In this document: positions 15,769 through 24,829 of the stretch, piece by piece | Layout: each line of letters opens with the position of its first letter | How positions within the stretch are numbered: position 1 is the stretch's first letter | NCBI GenBank assembly: GCA_017615245.1 | Contig: JAGAAL010000041.1 | Location: forward strand, 1 to 50,390 | Direction: 5' to 3' | Length of the DNA: 50,390 nt | Origin: Bacteroidaceae bacterium | GTDB lineage: Bacteria > Bacteroidota > Bacteroidia > Bacteroidales > Bacteroidaceae | Position numbers and translations under genes: made by a program | The notes under the pieces: generated by a model | What the model saw: the letters and a program-made list of their open reading frames with translations, nothing else | Told to the model about the DNA's origin: nothing | Database searches by the model: none

Positions 15769-17227
15769 GTATGTTTGGTTTTACTTTTATAGATGATACG
15801 ATGATACTCATGAGCGGGCTGATATAGTTGAAGAAGCAGAACGGCAGGTAGGCCAGCGTTGGTACGCCGAGCACGGTGCTCTGCGTCATACCGCAGGTGT
15901 TCCACGGCACGAGTACCGATGTCACCGTCGTAGCGTCTTCCGTCGTGCGCGAAAGCAGACGTCCCTCATAGCCCTTTTCCCTGTATGCGTTCTTGAACAT
16001 GCTCACCGTAAGTATGATGGAGATATACTGGTCGCACGTCAGTATGTTCGAAAGGATGCCCGAACAAGCCGTCGATGCGACTAAGGATGTCGTACCCCTG
16101 ATGGCACGAATGATGACACGGGTGAGGCTCTGCAGCATGCCGCTTGCAACCATCGCGCCTCCGAAACACATGGCACAAAGGATGAGCCAGATGGTATTGA
16201 GCATGCCTGCCATACCCGAAGTCGCCACTAGCTCGTTCACAGTTGCGCTTCCAGTGTCCACACTGGTCGACGTGAAGAAAGTCATCAACATACCCTTCAC
16301 ACACTGCCCCACCCTGCCCAGACCGAGCGAATCCGAGCCTGCCACAGTCACGAGGATGTCGGGCTGAAGCAACAGCGCACACAACCCAGCCAGCAGAGAA
16401 GACGCGAACAGCGTGATGAGCGACGGCACACGGCGAGCAATCATCACACCTGTCAGCACCGGTACCAGCAGTGTCCACAGCGAGATGTTATACGTTGCAG
16501 CCAAGTGCTCCGTGTATTCCTGCACCTGCACATCGCCATCTGACATAAAGAAGAAACCCGCAACGCCGAAAATAAGCAGTGCGACACACATCGACGGAAT
16601 CGTCGTCTGCAACATATAACGGATATGTGTAAACAGATTGACCTCGGCTACGCTCGACGCGAGCACGGTCGTGTCACTCAGCGGACTAATCTTGTCGCCG
16701 AAGTATGCGCCCGAGATAATCGCACCCGCCGACCAGTATTCCGGGATGCCCAGCGCGTTGCCAATACCTATCAGGGCGACACCGATGGTTGCGACTGTGG
16801 TCCACGACGACCCCGTCATCACCGAAACGACTGCGCATATCACGCACGTACACGCCAGGTAATACGTCGGCGACAAGATTTGAACGCCATAATATATCAA
16901 CGTAGGCACCACACCACTAATCATCCATGTCGACGACATCATTCCGATAATCAGCAGTATGCACAGAGACACCACAGAGCTGGAGACGGTCTCCACGATT
17001 CCGTTTTCGAAGTCCTTCCACTTGGTGCGATACACCAGCATCGAAATCGAGATGCATACAGCAGCCGCCATCAGCAAAGCAATCTGGGTGCCGCCACCCA
17101 ACGCATCGCTGCCGAACAACGTAATCATCAGCGCCATCATCCCGACCAGCACCGCAACCGGAATGAGTGCGACAAGAGGATGTGGAAGCCGTGCGCTCGT
17201 CGGATGTGTCAAAGGTATGTTGTCCAT
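15740..17227 (-). CDS. NhaC-family Na+/H+ antiporter
   Basis: Integral membrane protein of 495 residues with about 12 hydrophobic segments. The family-specific stretches are GSSWTTVATIGVALIGIGNALGI-like text near residues 138-160, then SAGAIISGAYFGDKISPLSD, and later DQYISIILTVSMFKNAYREK with VLVPWNTCGMTQSTVLGV. These match NhaC/YvsH transporters. Most characterised members exchange Na+ for H+, but some relatives carry amino acids or organic acids. Its position between a lipoprotein and secreted peptidases suggests that it could instead move a product of proteolysis. It begins 13 nt after the S41-like gene and overlaps the next gene by 29 nt. Confidence 0.88.
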   Translation of the reverse strand: MDNIPLTHPTSARLPHPLVALIPVAVLVGMMALMITLFGSDALGGGTQIALLMAAAVCISISMLVYRTKWKDFENGIVETVSSSVVSLCILLIIGMMSSTWMISGVVPTLIYYGVQILSPTYYLACTCVICAVVSVMTGSSWTTVATIGVALIGIGNALGIPEYWSAGAIISGAYFGDKISPLSDTTVLASSVAEVNLFTHIRYMLQTTIPSMCVALLIFGVAGFFFMSDGDVQVQEYTEHLAATYNISLWTLLVPVLTGVMIARRVPSLITLFASSLLAGLCALLLQPDILVTVAGSDSLGLGRVGQCVKGMLMTFFTSTSVDTGSATVNELVATSGMAGMLNTIWLILCAMCFGGAMVASGMLQSLTRVIIRAIRGTTSLVASTACSGILSNILTCDQYISIILTVSMFKNAYREKGYEGRLLSRTTEDATTVTSVLVPWNTCGMTQSTVLGVPTLAYLPFCFFNYISPLMSIIVSSIKVKPNIHEATNNSHQ

Positions 17228-17240
17228 ATGGTCAGGGGAA

Positions 17241-18482
17241 TTATAAAAGAATCGTAAGGATATACTGAATCATCACTTCGTACACGTTCCCGTAAGGATA
17301 GAGCATCGCGTAGGTCATTTCATCAACAGATTCGTCGGGCACAATGCCCTTCGAATAGTCGTAGCTGCCATCCTTGTCGGCAACGAATGCCACCGCAGGA
17401 TAGAGCGTAAACTGATAATCAGATGGGATGGCCTTGAGCATCACGTTCTGCCCCGCCGTCGTCGTACCGACCACCACGACATCATCGGGCGACATCGCAC
17501 GCAGCCCGTAAATCAGCCACTCGGCAGCTCCCTGCGTGTATCCACTTGTGATGAAGAATACCCGGAACTGAGCCGAACCCTCAATCGTGTAAGTCTGATT
17601 ATTCGCCGACTTCGCCGTGTTCCAATATGTGCGAAGGAACGTCCCCGCTTTGCTTCCTATTAGCTTCGCCACCTCGTGCACACACTCGATGGTGCCGCTG
17701 TTGCAAAGCCGCAAATCGACGATTAAGTCTGTCAATGGATACGTCATCATGCGCTGCAAGGCTGCAACAATCGTCTCGGTCTCGCTTAAGTTCGCCAGCA
17801 TGATGTAGCCCACCTCATCGTCGAACATCCGGCTGGTCATAACGGCAGACACCTCCACTCGTTCCGACTTCGGAAGGGAAACGGTGTCGGTAGCAGTCCA
17901 ATAGAACGACTCTTCGTCTCCATTCACTCCCAAACGGCTGACAATCAGCGTCCGGGCGCGACCGTTCACCAGATTCTTGATGACGGTCGAAGCCATCTTG
18001 TTGTTGTCCACCTGACCGATGAAGTCGTTACGCCGCAAGCCACAACGCTCAGCAGGCGAATTGTCATAGACCGTCACCACACGAGCATATTGCTTGGAAG
18101 TCTCACCCGTCGGGTCGTTCATCAGCACCACATCCATCCCATACGAATCGACATGATTGAAATAGCCGCACGGTAACGGGTCGCTCTCTATGGTGTCAAT
18201 CATACAATACGACCACTTATCGTTGGCCTTGCTCTGAGCCGTCAGTTTGGAAATAAAATCGGTAGGCTTGGCAAAATACTGCTGCCAGTCGAGGTCTTTG
18301 ATGCTGTCGCCCCACAGATACCATTCCGCCATCAACTCCTGCAACTGATGACAGCCTATAGTCTTCTCCTCGTACTCATAAGTGCGGTCCTCACCACACG
18401 CCGCAAGCATCATCGAAGCGAAAAGCACCACCGCCAACTTGAGCAGATGGGCCGTCAGGTTAATTTGCTTGGATATATTCAT
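17241..18482 (-). CDS. S41 (tail-specific protease)-like lipoprotein, catalytic residues missing
   Basis: Lipoprotein: MLAAC gives the lipobox with Cys29. A PDZ-like domain follows (ARVVTVYDNSPAERCGLRRN, about residues 133-152), then the S41 fold. That fold shows VGYIMLANLSETE, LIVDLRLCNSG (253-263) and the region that normally carries the catalytic pair. In Bacteroidetes S41 enzymes this reads TASASE and, about 25 residues later, TYGKN. Here it reads TQGAAE (316-321) and TAGQN (342-346). Both the Ser nucleophile and the Lys base are therefore replaced, and the protein is probably inactive as a protease. It could bind peptides or regulate the C10 protease, whose gene it overlaps by 23 nt. Length (413) is ordinary and the frame is intact. 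Confidence 0.82.
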   Translation of the reverse strand: MNISKQINLTAHLLKLAVVLFASMMLAACGEDRTYEYEEKTIGCHQLQELMAEWYLWGDSIKDLDWQQYFAKPTDFISKLTAQSKANDKWSYCMIDTIESDPLPCGYFNHVDSYGMDVVLMNDPTGETSKQYARVVTVYDNSPAERCGLRRNDFIGQVDNNKMASTVIKNLVNGRARTLIVSRLGVNGDEESFYWTATDTVSLPKSERVEVSAVMTSRMFDDEVGYIMLANLSETETIVAALQRMMTYPLTDLIVDLRLCNSGTIECVHEVAKLIGSKAGTFLRTYWNTAKSANNQTYTIEGSAQFRVFFITSGYTQGAAEWLIYGLRAMSPDDVVVVGTTTAGQNVMLKAIPSDYQFTLYPAVAFVADKDGSYDYSKGIVPDESVDEMTYAMLYPYGNVYEVMIQYILTILL

Positions 18483-21400
18483 AAACCTTCAATACGTCTT
18501 GAGTATCCACAGTGCCGTCACCGTTCACGTCGCCAGGAGTAGAATCAGATTCAGTCGAATTCTGTATATATTCATAAATCTTGAGCACATCCTGCGTATC
18601 GACACTTCCGTCGCCATTCACATCTTCTGGAGTGGTAACAGGAGCATAACCCGTCAGCGTCAGACGGAAATCATCAACCTTATAGAAACCGCCTTCACGA
18701 ATACCTATCGGCAGTTCGCCTGTCGTGACAAGGATGTCGTCAATACATGCTTCAACCAGATAGTGAACACCCTTCGGGCTGGCTTTCACCACCACAGTCG
18801 TATCGCCGGCAAACATGGTGATTTCGCGTCCCTCCGACGAACCCACCATCGCAGTCAGACGATAGTAGCCACGAGGTAAGCCAGTCACAACTTGCCTAAG
18901 CTCCGACCCCACACTGTCGGCCTGACAGTTATAGAGGAAACTGTTCCCGTCGGCTCCGGCACACATCAGCGCCAGTTCCGTATTTTTCTTCACTACTCCT
19001 GTCGTTTCCCAGCCAGTCTTCCCCGACTCGAACGATGGATTAGTGATGTAAGATGTATAGTCAACAAGCTCATCAGGGTTCGGGGCAGCCGCAATGTAAT
19101 TCCACGTCAGCGTATCCAGTTCACGGAATCTCGCACGTACATCCGAAATGGTCTCAGTCCGCTCCGTAAACACAATTTTCGCAGAGTCAACACGCTCACA
19201 CAACGCATCGGTCGCCGCTTGCGTAGCGTAGAAACCATACTCATCGATAGCGGCATAAGCAGCCGCAATGCGTTCAGCCAGCGACTGATAGCTGGGGTCA
19301 TAAGTAATCGACGAATAAGCACGGAAGTCCTTCGTGACATTCGTAGCGTAGAAGTATCCACGCAGAGCCTCCACAGCAGTTCCCTCATCCGCTAACGTGA
19401 AATACTGCTGGTCTTCGTCGTTCACCAGAAACGCACCCGCAGGAGTCGTGGTTGCCACGAATGTTCCCACAATCGCCGTGTCCACATTTTCCACCGGACC
19501 ACTGACCACCTTTGCGTTAGTGCCGTGAAGCGTCTGGCTACGTCCGCTCGACGTCATCACCAAGTAAGTATGCCCAGCCTCCAGTTCGCGCACATCAACT
19601 GTACGGTTGCTAATGCCACTCGATATGTGCGACTCCACGCGGCGGGCAATAATACCGTCAGGCACCCTTACGTCACACGGAACTGTAATCAATCCCCAAC
19701 GTCCGCTAGGCATATCTATACTCATCGTAGCATCTGTTGCCTTGAACTCACCCAGCGGGACGAAATCAAAGCCAGGCTTCAGCACCAACTGCTGACACAC
19801 TCCGCCTTTGATGACATTCTGCCCTGTTGCCTGAGAGTCGTCGCTCACATAATAGACCGCATTGGGGTTAGCCTCCAGCACCGGGATTTCCCCTATCTTG
19901 CTCACAGCCGTCAGGTCGAAGCTTGTGGCACCCTTGTAAGTCGCTTTCTTCGTCAGCGTGATAAAACGGTTAAGATCCCAGATGCCGCTCAGTTTTAGGC
20001 AGCCATTGGTAAAGTCAACCCCATTCAGTTCTCCTTCCCTCATGACAAAGCGGATGGTATGCGCATCAGCCCCGTGCAACACGTCATCCGTGTGCAACGC
20101 AGGAATCGTGTCGAGCATCACACCGTAATATAAGTTACCCACAGAAATCGGACAACTGCTCGTCGATGAGATCGTGATCGATACAGACCCTGTCGAGCGA
20201 GGTTCAACCGAGACTTTGCCGTACTTAAATCCAACGTAGTTGAACGTCTTCCCATCGTCAGTACTCTCATAGATAGCCATTCGGGGCGAACCTTCGAAGC
20301 CGTTGATACTCCTGTTTTCAATCTCAGCCTCAGCCGTAGCACGGTTATTGTAAATCACAGAGTAAGTCTCCCCATTGTGCACTTCGGTGTCGCTGCTGGC
20401 ATACAAGTTAACACCACCGAGCCATAGGTCGTTCGTCGGCGCTTCGCTCGTGGTTACATATTGTGCCAACACATTCAGATATTTATCCGTCACAAAGAAA
20501 TACATCTTTGAGGCATTCGTTACCTTGGCTTGCAGTTTCAGTCTCACCGCTGTGCCTTTATTGCTCAGCACAGTCTCTGTGTCCTTGTCCTTAGCTTCCG
20601 ACAATTGCGTTGGCTTCTTGTTCGTCGCGCTGGCAAACAGATAGATGCCGGAATAGTCGAGCGTACCGTGATTCTCTACGTCGATAGTAAAAGTGTTGGT
20701 GCGGTTGTAATAGACCTTCGGACGAATAGCAAATTCTGCCTTCAGGTTCTGCTTGCGGGGTGAAATACCGATGACATATTCCTGCCAAGAGTCGTTGAAG
20801 CCCCACGACGGACTTTTGCTTCGTGCCACAGTAAAGTAGCCGTCACCTTGACCGCCCCACCCTAAGTTGAAGTGGAAATAGCCGGTCTTGGCTTGATAGC
20901 CGTCGATCACGATGGCGTGTCCCTCAGCCTGAGTGTTACCGTTGTTGTCCTGATATTCGCGACATCCGGCATAGAGAATCGGAGCATCCTTCAATAGTTC
21001 GTTATAAAGCTGTGTGGCCCAGTTGTCGTCAGAAACTTCCGTTTCACCGCCGTGATCCTTGTACTTGTGCGTACCGCCGTTCATGCCGAAGATATTCCTG
21101 AACACATTAATGCAGTTCTCCGGATAACCCGCCGTACTCGAGCCGTATGTCAGACCTGCGCCGCCACCTACGATAGCCATCAATGTCGCTACAGCCGTGC
21201 GGTATTCTTCAGGTTCGGTGTTGTATTTCGTCCGCATCAGTTCCCATTTCAGTTGCGTCCCCTTCGGGAATGCTTTAGTGGCTTTCGCTTCGCTGCCATA
21301 CGTATAGCTGGAAGTAGCAGCCAGCGTAACATCCGTCAGGTCTTTGTGCCAGTAGTACAATACCTGCGCTGCAGCAGTCGCCACACATCCTGTCAGACAT

Positions 21401-21912
21401 TTGCCGCCTCCGTCTTTGCGGTCGGGACATAGGTTGCTATAAGGCCAGCCTTGGTCCCAATGGGTAGCGATGAGTGGAGCGATATCTACTCGTGCGGCGG
21501 CAGTCACCTCAGGCGCACGGCGCGACAGTTGGGTTTCCTGTGCATCCTCAATCATGCTGCCGTAATAGTCGAGATACCAGCGGAGGAACGGAGGCATATT
21601 AGCCTCGTCGAAATCGCCATACTCGGTATAGCCAAGCACTTCAGGCAGAGCATCATCACCGCTGACGATGACGAATCCTTGGTTCTCGCCCCTACTGAAG
21701 ATATAATAAGGAGCTACTGTCTGGTATGCAGGTGCCAGCCTGCGTCCGCTGATGTTGCGGCGGGCGGCTGTCTTCACCAGCTGCGGTTGTGAACTTGCCG
21801 ACGGCATGAATTGTGCAGCCAACAACCTCGCTTTTGTTACATCGATAGGATCGGCCATCAATGATGCAGAAAGCATCAAAGCACTGATTATGAGAGAAAG
21901 TTTCTTTTGCAT
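18460..21912 (-). CDS. Secreted C10-family cysteine protease (streptopain-like) with dockerin tail
   Basis: A 1150-residue exported protease. Signal peptide MQKKLSLIISALMLSASLMA. A propeptide similar to streptopain pro-domains (about 22-130) is followed by the catalytic domain (about 140-390): nucleophile C176 in TGCVATAAAQVLYYWH, H332 in EGHAIVIDGYQ and the structural NLGWGGQGDGYF. The middle 700 residues look like stacked beta domains. The last 56 residues (1095-1150) hold two calcium-binding dockerin type I repeats, VNGDGSVDTQDVLKIYEYIQ and VNGDGTVDTQDVLKVYEYIQ. It has no type IX sorting domain. It follows lepA by 62 nt on the same strand without a visible promoter between. Likely a propeptide-activated protease displayed through its dockerin. 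Confidence 0.92.
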   Translation of the reverse strand: MQKKLSLIISALMLSASLMADPIDVTKARLLAAQFMPSASSQPQLVKTAARRNISGRRLAPAYQTVAPYYIFSRGENQGFVIVSGDDALPEVLGYTEYGDFDEANMPPFLRWYLDYYGSMIEDAQETQLSRRAPEVTAAARVDIAPLIATHWDQGWPYSNLCPDRKDGGGKCLTGCVATAAAQVLYYWHKDLTDVTLAATSSYTYGSEAKATKAFPKGTQLKWELMRTKYNTEPEEYRTAVATLMAIVGGGAGLTYGSSTAGYPENCINVFRNIFGMNGGTHKYKDHGGETEVSDDNWATQLYNELLKDAPILYAGCREYQDNNGNTQAEGHAIVIDGYQAKTGYFHFNLGWGGQGDGYFTVARSKSPSWGFNDSWQEYVIGISPRKQNLKAEFAIRPKVYYNRTNTFTIDVENHGTLDYSGIYLFASATNKKPTQLSEAKDKDTETVLSNKGTAVRLKLQAKVTNASKMYFFVTDKYLNVLAQYVTTSEAPTNDLWLGGVNLYASSDTEVHNGETYSVIYNNRATAEAEIENRSINGFEGSPRMAIYESTDDGKTFNYVGFKYGKVSVEPRSTGSVSITISSTSSCPISVGNLYYGVMLDTIPALHTDDVLHGADAHTIRFVMREGELNGVDFTNGCLKLSGIWDLNRFITLTKKATYKGATSFDLTAVSKIGEIPVLEANPNAVYYVSDDSQATGQNVIKGGVCQQLVLKPGFDFVPLGEFKATDATMSIDMPSGRWGLITVPCDVRVPDGIIARRVESHISSGISNRTVDVRELEAGHTYLVMTSSGRSQTLHGTNAKVVSGPVENVDTAIVGTFVATTTPAGAFLVNDEDQQYFTLADEGTAVEALRGYFYATNVTKDFRAYSSITYDPSYQSLAERIAAAYAAIDEYGFYATQAATDALCERVDSAKIVFTERTETISDVRARFRELDTLTWNYIAAAPNPDELVDYTSYITNPSFESGKTGWETTGVVKKNTELALMCAGADGNSFLYNCQADSVGSELRQVVTGLPRGYYRLTAMVGSSEGREITMFAGDTTVVVKASPKGVHYLVEACIDDILVTTGELPIGIREGGFYKVDDFRLTLTGYAPVTTPEDVNGDGSVDTQDVLKIYEYIQNSTESDSTPGDVNGDGTVDTQDVLKVYEYIQAN

Positions 21913-21974
21913 GGTTTGGGGTTTAGGGGATTATAGAACCTATGGGGCTTGTCTGTCTTATATGACTTATCTGC

Positions 21975-23780
21975 TTATTCGTCGAGTTTCAGGACTGCGA
22001 GGAATGCCTTCTGTGGCACCTGCACATTTCCTATCTGCTTCATACGTTTCTTTCCTGCCTTCTGTTTTTCGAGGAGTTTGCGCTTACGCGACACGTCGCC
22101 ACCATAACATTTGGCGAGCACATCCTTGCGTACCTGCTTCACGGTTTCACGGGCGATAATCTTGCCACCGATTGCTGCCTGAATAGCGATGTCGAATTGC
22201 TGACGAGGCAACAGGTCCTTCAGTCGTTCACACATACGGCGACCAAGGGTCACAGCATTATCCACATGAGTCAACGTAGAGAGCGCATCGACACTTTCAC
22301 CGTTCAGCAGAATATCGAGTTTCACAAGTTTCGAAGGTCTGAAACCAGCACTATGATAGTCGAACGATGCATAGCCGCGGCTGATGCTCTTGAGTTTGTC
22401 GTAGAAGTCAATCACGATTTCGCCAAGCGGCATGAGGAACTGAATCTCCACACGGTTACCAGCAATGAACTCTTGTTTGATGAGTTCGCCGCGCTTGCTG
22501 AGACATAGCGTCATGATAGGACCGATATACGTTGCCGTAGTAATGACCGTTGCGTGGATGAATGGTTCCTCGACATGCTCTATGAGCGTCGGGTCGGGCA
22601 TACTCGACGGGTTGTGCACTTCCTGCGCGTTACCGTGCTTGTCATACACCATATACGACACGTTAGGCACAGTAGTGATGACGTTCATGTTGAACTCACG
22701 GTCCAGTCGTTCCTGTACGATTTCCATGTGAAGCAGTCCGAGGAATCCGCAGCGGAATCCGAAGCCCAGCGCCGCCGAACTCTCATGCTGGAACGACAGC
22801 GAGGCATCGTTCAGTTGGAGTTTCTCAAGCGACGTACGCAAGTTCTCGTAGTCTTCGGTCTCAATAGGATAAACGCCGGCGAAGACCATCGGCTTCACTT
22901 CCTCGAAGCCTTCGATAGCGCAGTCGCTGGGATTCGCTACAGTAGTGATGGTATCGCCCACCTTCACCTCCACAGCATTCTTGATACCCGAAACGATGTA
23001 CCCTACGTCACCCGTACGCAGTTCCTTACGGGGAATCATGTCCATCTTCAGCACACCGATTTCCTCAGCCAGATACTCCTTCTTCGTATTGATGAACCGC
23101 ACCTTCTCGCCTGGTCGCATCACACCGTTCACAATCTTGAAGTAAGCAATGATGCCACGATAGGAGTTGAACACAGAGTCGAAGATAAGCGCTTGCAGCG
23201 GAGCCTGCTCGTCACCCTTGGGATGTGGAATGCGGTCGATGACAGCATTGAGGATATCCTCCACACCCTCACCGGTCTTGCCCGATGCCAGGATGATTTC
23301 CTCGCGCTTGCAGCCCAACAGGTCGATGATTTCGTCAGCCACCTCGTCAGGCATCGCGTTCGGCATATCTATTTTGTTGATGACAGGAATGATTTCCAAA
23401 TCGTTATCGATAGCCATATAGAGGTTCGAGATGGTCTGTGCCTGCACACCCTGCGTAGCATCTACTACCAACAACGCACCCTCGCAAGCGGCAATACTTC
23501 GCGACACCTCATACGAAAAGTCCACGTGTCCCGGCGTATCGATCAGGTTCAGCACAAACTTCTTACCTCTTGACTCTAACCTCTCACCTCTATATTCATA
23601 TTCCATCTGAATGGCGTGGCTCTTGATTGTGATACCACGCTCCTGCTCCAAATCCATATCGTCCAGCATCTGCCCCTGGGTAATCTTGATGGTGTGAGTG
23701 AACTCCAGCAAGCGGTCGGCCAAAGTCGATTTCCCGTGGTCGATATGGGCAATAATACAGAAATTTCTTATCTTATCCAT
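21975..23780 (-). CDS. lepA: Elongation factor 4 (LepA), ribosome-associated GTPase
   Basis: Translation factor that back-translocates or rescues stalled ribosomes. All hallmarks are present in 601 residues: G1 AHIDHGKS (11-18), G3 DTPGHVDF (about 81-88), G4 NKID (about 135-138). The effector region and domains II/III/V follow, and then the LepA-specific C-terminal domain with [17 protein letters not shown] and [17 protein letters not shown]. No stop or frameshift. A consensus promoter lies at 23806-23837. The gene may continue into the C10 protease operon, 62 nt downstream. Confidence 0.98.
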   Translation of the reverse strand: MDKIRNFCIIAHIDHGKSTLADRLLEFTHTIKITQGQMLDDMDLEQERGITIKSHAIQMEYEYRGERLESRGKKFVLNLIDTPGHVDFSYEVSRSIAACEGALLVVDATQGVQAQTISNLYMAIDNDLEIIPVINKIDMPNAMPDEVADEIIDLLGCKREEIILASGKTGEGVEDILNAVIDRIPHPKGDEQAPLQALIFDSVFNSYRGIIAYFKIVNGVMRPGEKVRFINTKKEYLAEEIGVLKMDMIPRKELRTGDVGYIVSGIKNAVEVKVGDTITTVANPSDCAIEGFEEVKPMVFAGVYPIETEDYENLRTSLEKLQLNDASLSFQHESSAALGFGFRCGFLGLLHMEIVQERLDREFNMNVITTVPNVSYMVYDKHGNAQEVHNPSSMPDPTLIEHVEEPFIHATVITTATYIGPIMTLCLSKRGELIKQEFIAGNRVEIQFLMPLGEIVIDFYDKLKSISRGYASFDYHSAGFRPSKLVKLDILLNGESVDALSTLTHVDNAVTLGRRMCERLKDLLPRQQFDIAIQAAIGGKIIARETVKQVRKDVLAKCYGGDVSRKRKLLEKQKAGKKRMKQIGNVQVPQKAFLAVLKLDE

Positions 23781-23805
23781 GAATGATTACTTTCCATTTG
23801 AGCTG

Positions 23806-23837
23806 CAAAATTACTAAATAATTTTGACACCACCAAA
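23806..23837 (-). promoter_or_regulatory. lepA promoter
   Basis: Minus strand TTTG (23834-23837), 20 bp, TAATTTTG (23806-23813), ending 26 nt before the lepA start codon. Confidence 0.8.
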
Positions 23838-24051
23838 GAAATACACAAAAAATACGTTTCGCGTTTCAGTTGTTTCAGTTAAAAATAGAGCAATGAAAGT
23901 CAAAAGAAAATTTTATATTATAACTTCTGTCACTCCCCTCCTAATTTAATAGTTTAATTGGTTAATGTCTTAAGGAGTGCAGGAGTACAGGAGAGTAGGA
24001 GTGACAGACAGATGAATGCTGTTGTTAACTTGCAACTTTACACTTTACACT

Positions 24052-24133
24052 TTTTGGCTTTCGCCCAAAATGCTCACGCTCGGCATAGTTCAAGCAAGCT
24101 TGACTCTGCTCTCACTTAATCGCATTTTTCAAC
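24052..24133 (-). repeat. Interspersed repeat, copy 2
   Basis: On the minus strand starts TTGAAAAATGCGATTAAG and includes GCCGAGCGTGAGCATTTTGG. Partner of 6081-6160, without gaps over most of its length. Confidence 0.8.
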
Positions 24134-24250
24134 TACTCTAAACTCTACACACTCAACTCTACACTTTTATAACTTCTCTACACTCTTTCAACTACTATCA
24201 ACTATGAACTATCAACTATGAACTAATTCCTATACACCTCTTGCTCGACA

Positions 24251-24373
24251 CACATGTGAGACACCTTTTCGCATGTCCCTTAGTCTTGTTTCAGTCCAGA
24301 GGTAAACTTGACTTAGTCTTGAATTGCCCCTTAGGTTTTCCGCCCCCTCAAAAGCACTACAAAGGTACGAAAT
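24251..24373 (-). repeat. 123-bp structured element, copy 1
   Basis: Aligns with 50151-50273 without a single gap. Near-identical ends: CGCCCCCTCAAAAGCACTAC plus AAAGGTACGAAAT at the right, ACACCTTT..GCATGT at the left. The middle (24280-24323) is four 11-bp units related to TTAGTCTTGAA. Near the left end is a hairpin (24258-24279). Read on the minus strand it starts at a promoter (24360-24390), so it may be transcribed as a small RNA. Confidence 0.85.
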
Positions 24374-24390
24374 AATTCCGACATAACCAA
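24360..24390 (-). promoter_or_regulatory. Promoter of the 123-bp element (copy 1)
   Basis: Minus strand TTG (24388-24390), exactly 20 bp, then TACCTTTG (24360-24367). Directs transcription into the element, away from the palindrome. Confidence 0.6.
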
Positions 24391-24526
24391 GGATAAATGC
24401 AAGAAAATGATGCAGAAAATGTAATTTTGTAAACAAATATATTATTTTGTAAAGTACGGATGTCAATTTGTGGGTTACGATTGTAAACAAATGATTGGTA
24501 ATCACATGAGGGTACACACAAAAAAA

Positions 24527-24646
24527 ATTACAAATATTACATATTACATGCAACTCCACTTAATATCAAAAATTTATATATAATATCTATTATATATAAA
24601 TTCTATTATTTTACTCCAACCCGATGTAATATGTAATTTTTGTAAT
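24527..24646. repeat. 120-bp nested palindrome
   Basis: Outer arms of 23 bp (24527-24549 and 24624-24646) match at 22 of 23 positions. Inner arms of 15 bp (24571-24585 and 24588-24602) match perfectly. Both arm pairs share the same centre, between 24586 and 24587. The two unpaired segments between inner and outer arms are both 21 bp. The outer arm contains ATTACATATTACAT. Very AT-rich. Confidence 0.9.
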
Positions 24647-24790
24647 ATTTTTCTTGCCCACAGGTACCTACAGTGCATTTTAGGCTAAAAATGCCATGAA
24701 AAAAAATCTGCACATGAAGTGTGAAAAACGGGGGGTGATAGGCTGAAAATGTCTATTCCCCGCATTCTGTTGACGTTTTTTGTTGAAAAT

Positions 24791-24821
24791 TTGGTTGTAT
24801 GAAAGAAAAGTTGTATCTTTG
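24791..24821 (+). promoter_or_regulatory. Promoter of the His-rich protein gene
   Basis: TTG (24791-24793, part of TTTGG), 20 bp, TATCTTTG (24814-24821). The start codon ATG lies only 8 nt after the -7 box. Confidence 0.8.
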
Positions 24822-24829
24822 CAGTCGAA

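Larger units (their letters stand above)
23781..24829. other. Large non-coding interval with repeats and structured DNA
   Basis: About 1 kb between divergently placed genes without a convincing coding sequence. It contains the lepA promoter, microrepeats of the type CAACTACTCTAAACTCT (about 24010-24230) and the inverted interspersed repeat (24052-24133). It also holds the 123-bp element (24251-24373) with its own promoter, an AT-rich zone, the 120-bp nested palindrome (24527-24646) and the promoter of the His-rich gene. Confidence 0.85.

Noticed and set aside
16625-17257. Plus-strand frame of 210 codons opposite NhaC
   Set aside because: Arg/His/Asn-rich product typical of antisense translation of a membrane protein.
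22554-23573. Long plus-strand frame of 339 codons opposite lepA
   Set aside because: Shadow of the highly conserved lepA gene; protein is His/Arg/Val-rich without recognisable domain.
24230-24559. Minus-strand frame of 109 codons over the 123-bp element
   Set aside because: Runs through the promoter and half of the palindrome; the frame is not kept by the second copy, whose internal repeats differ.
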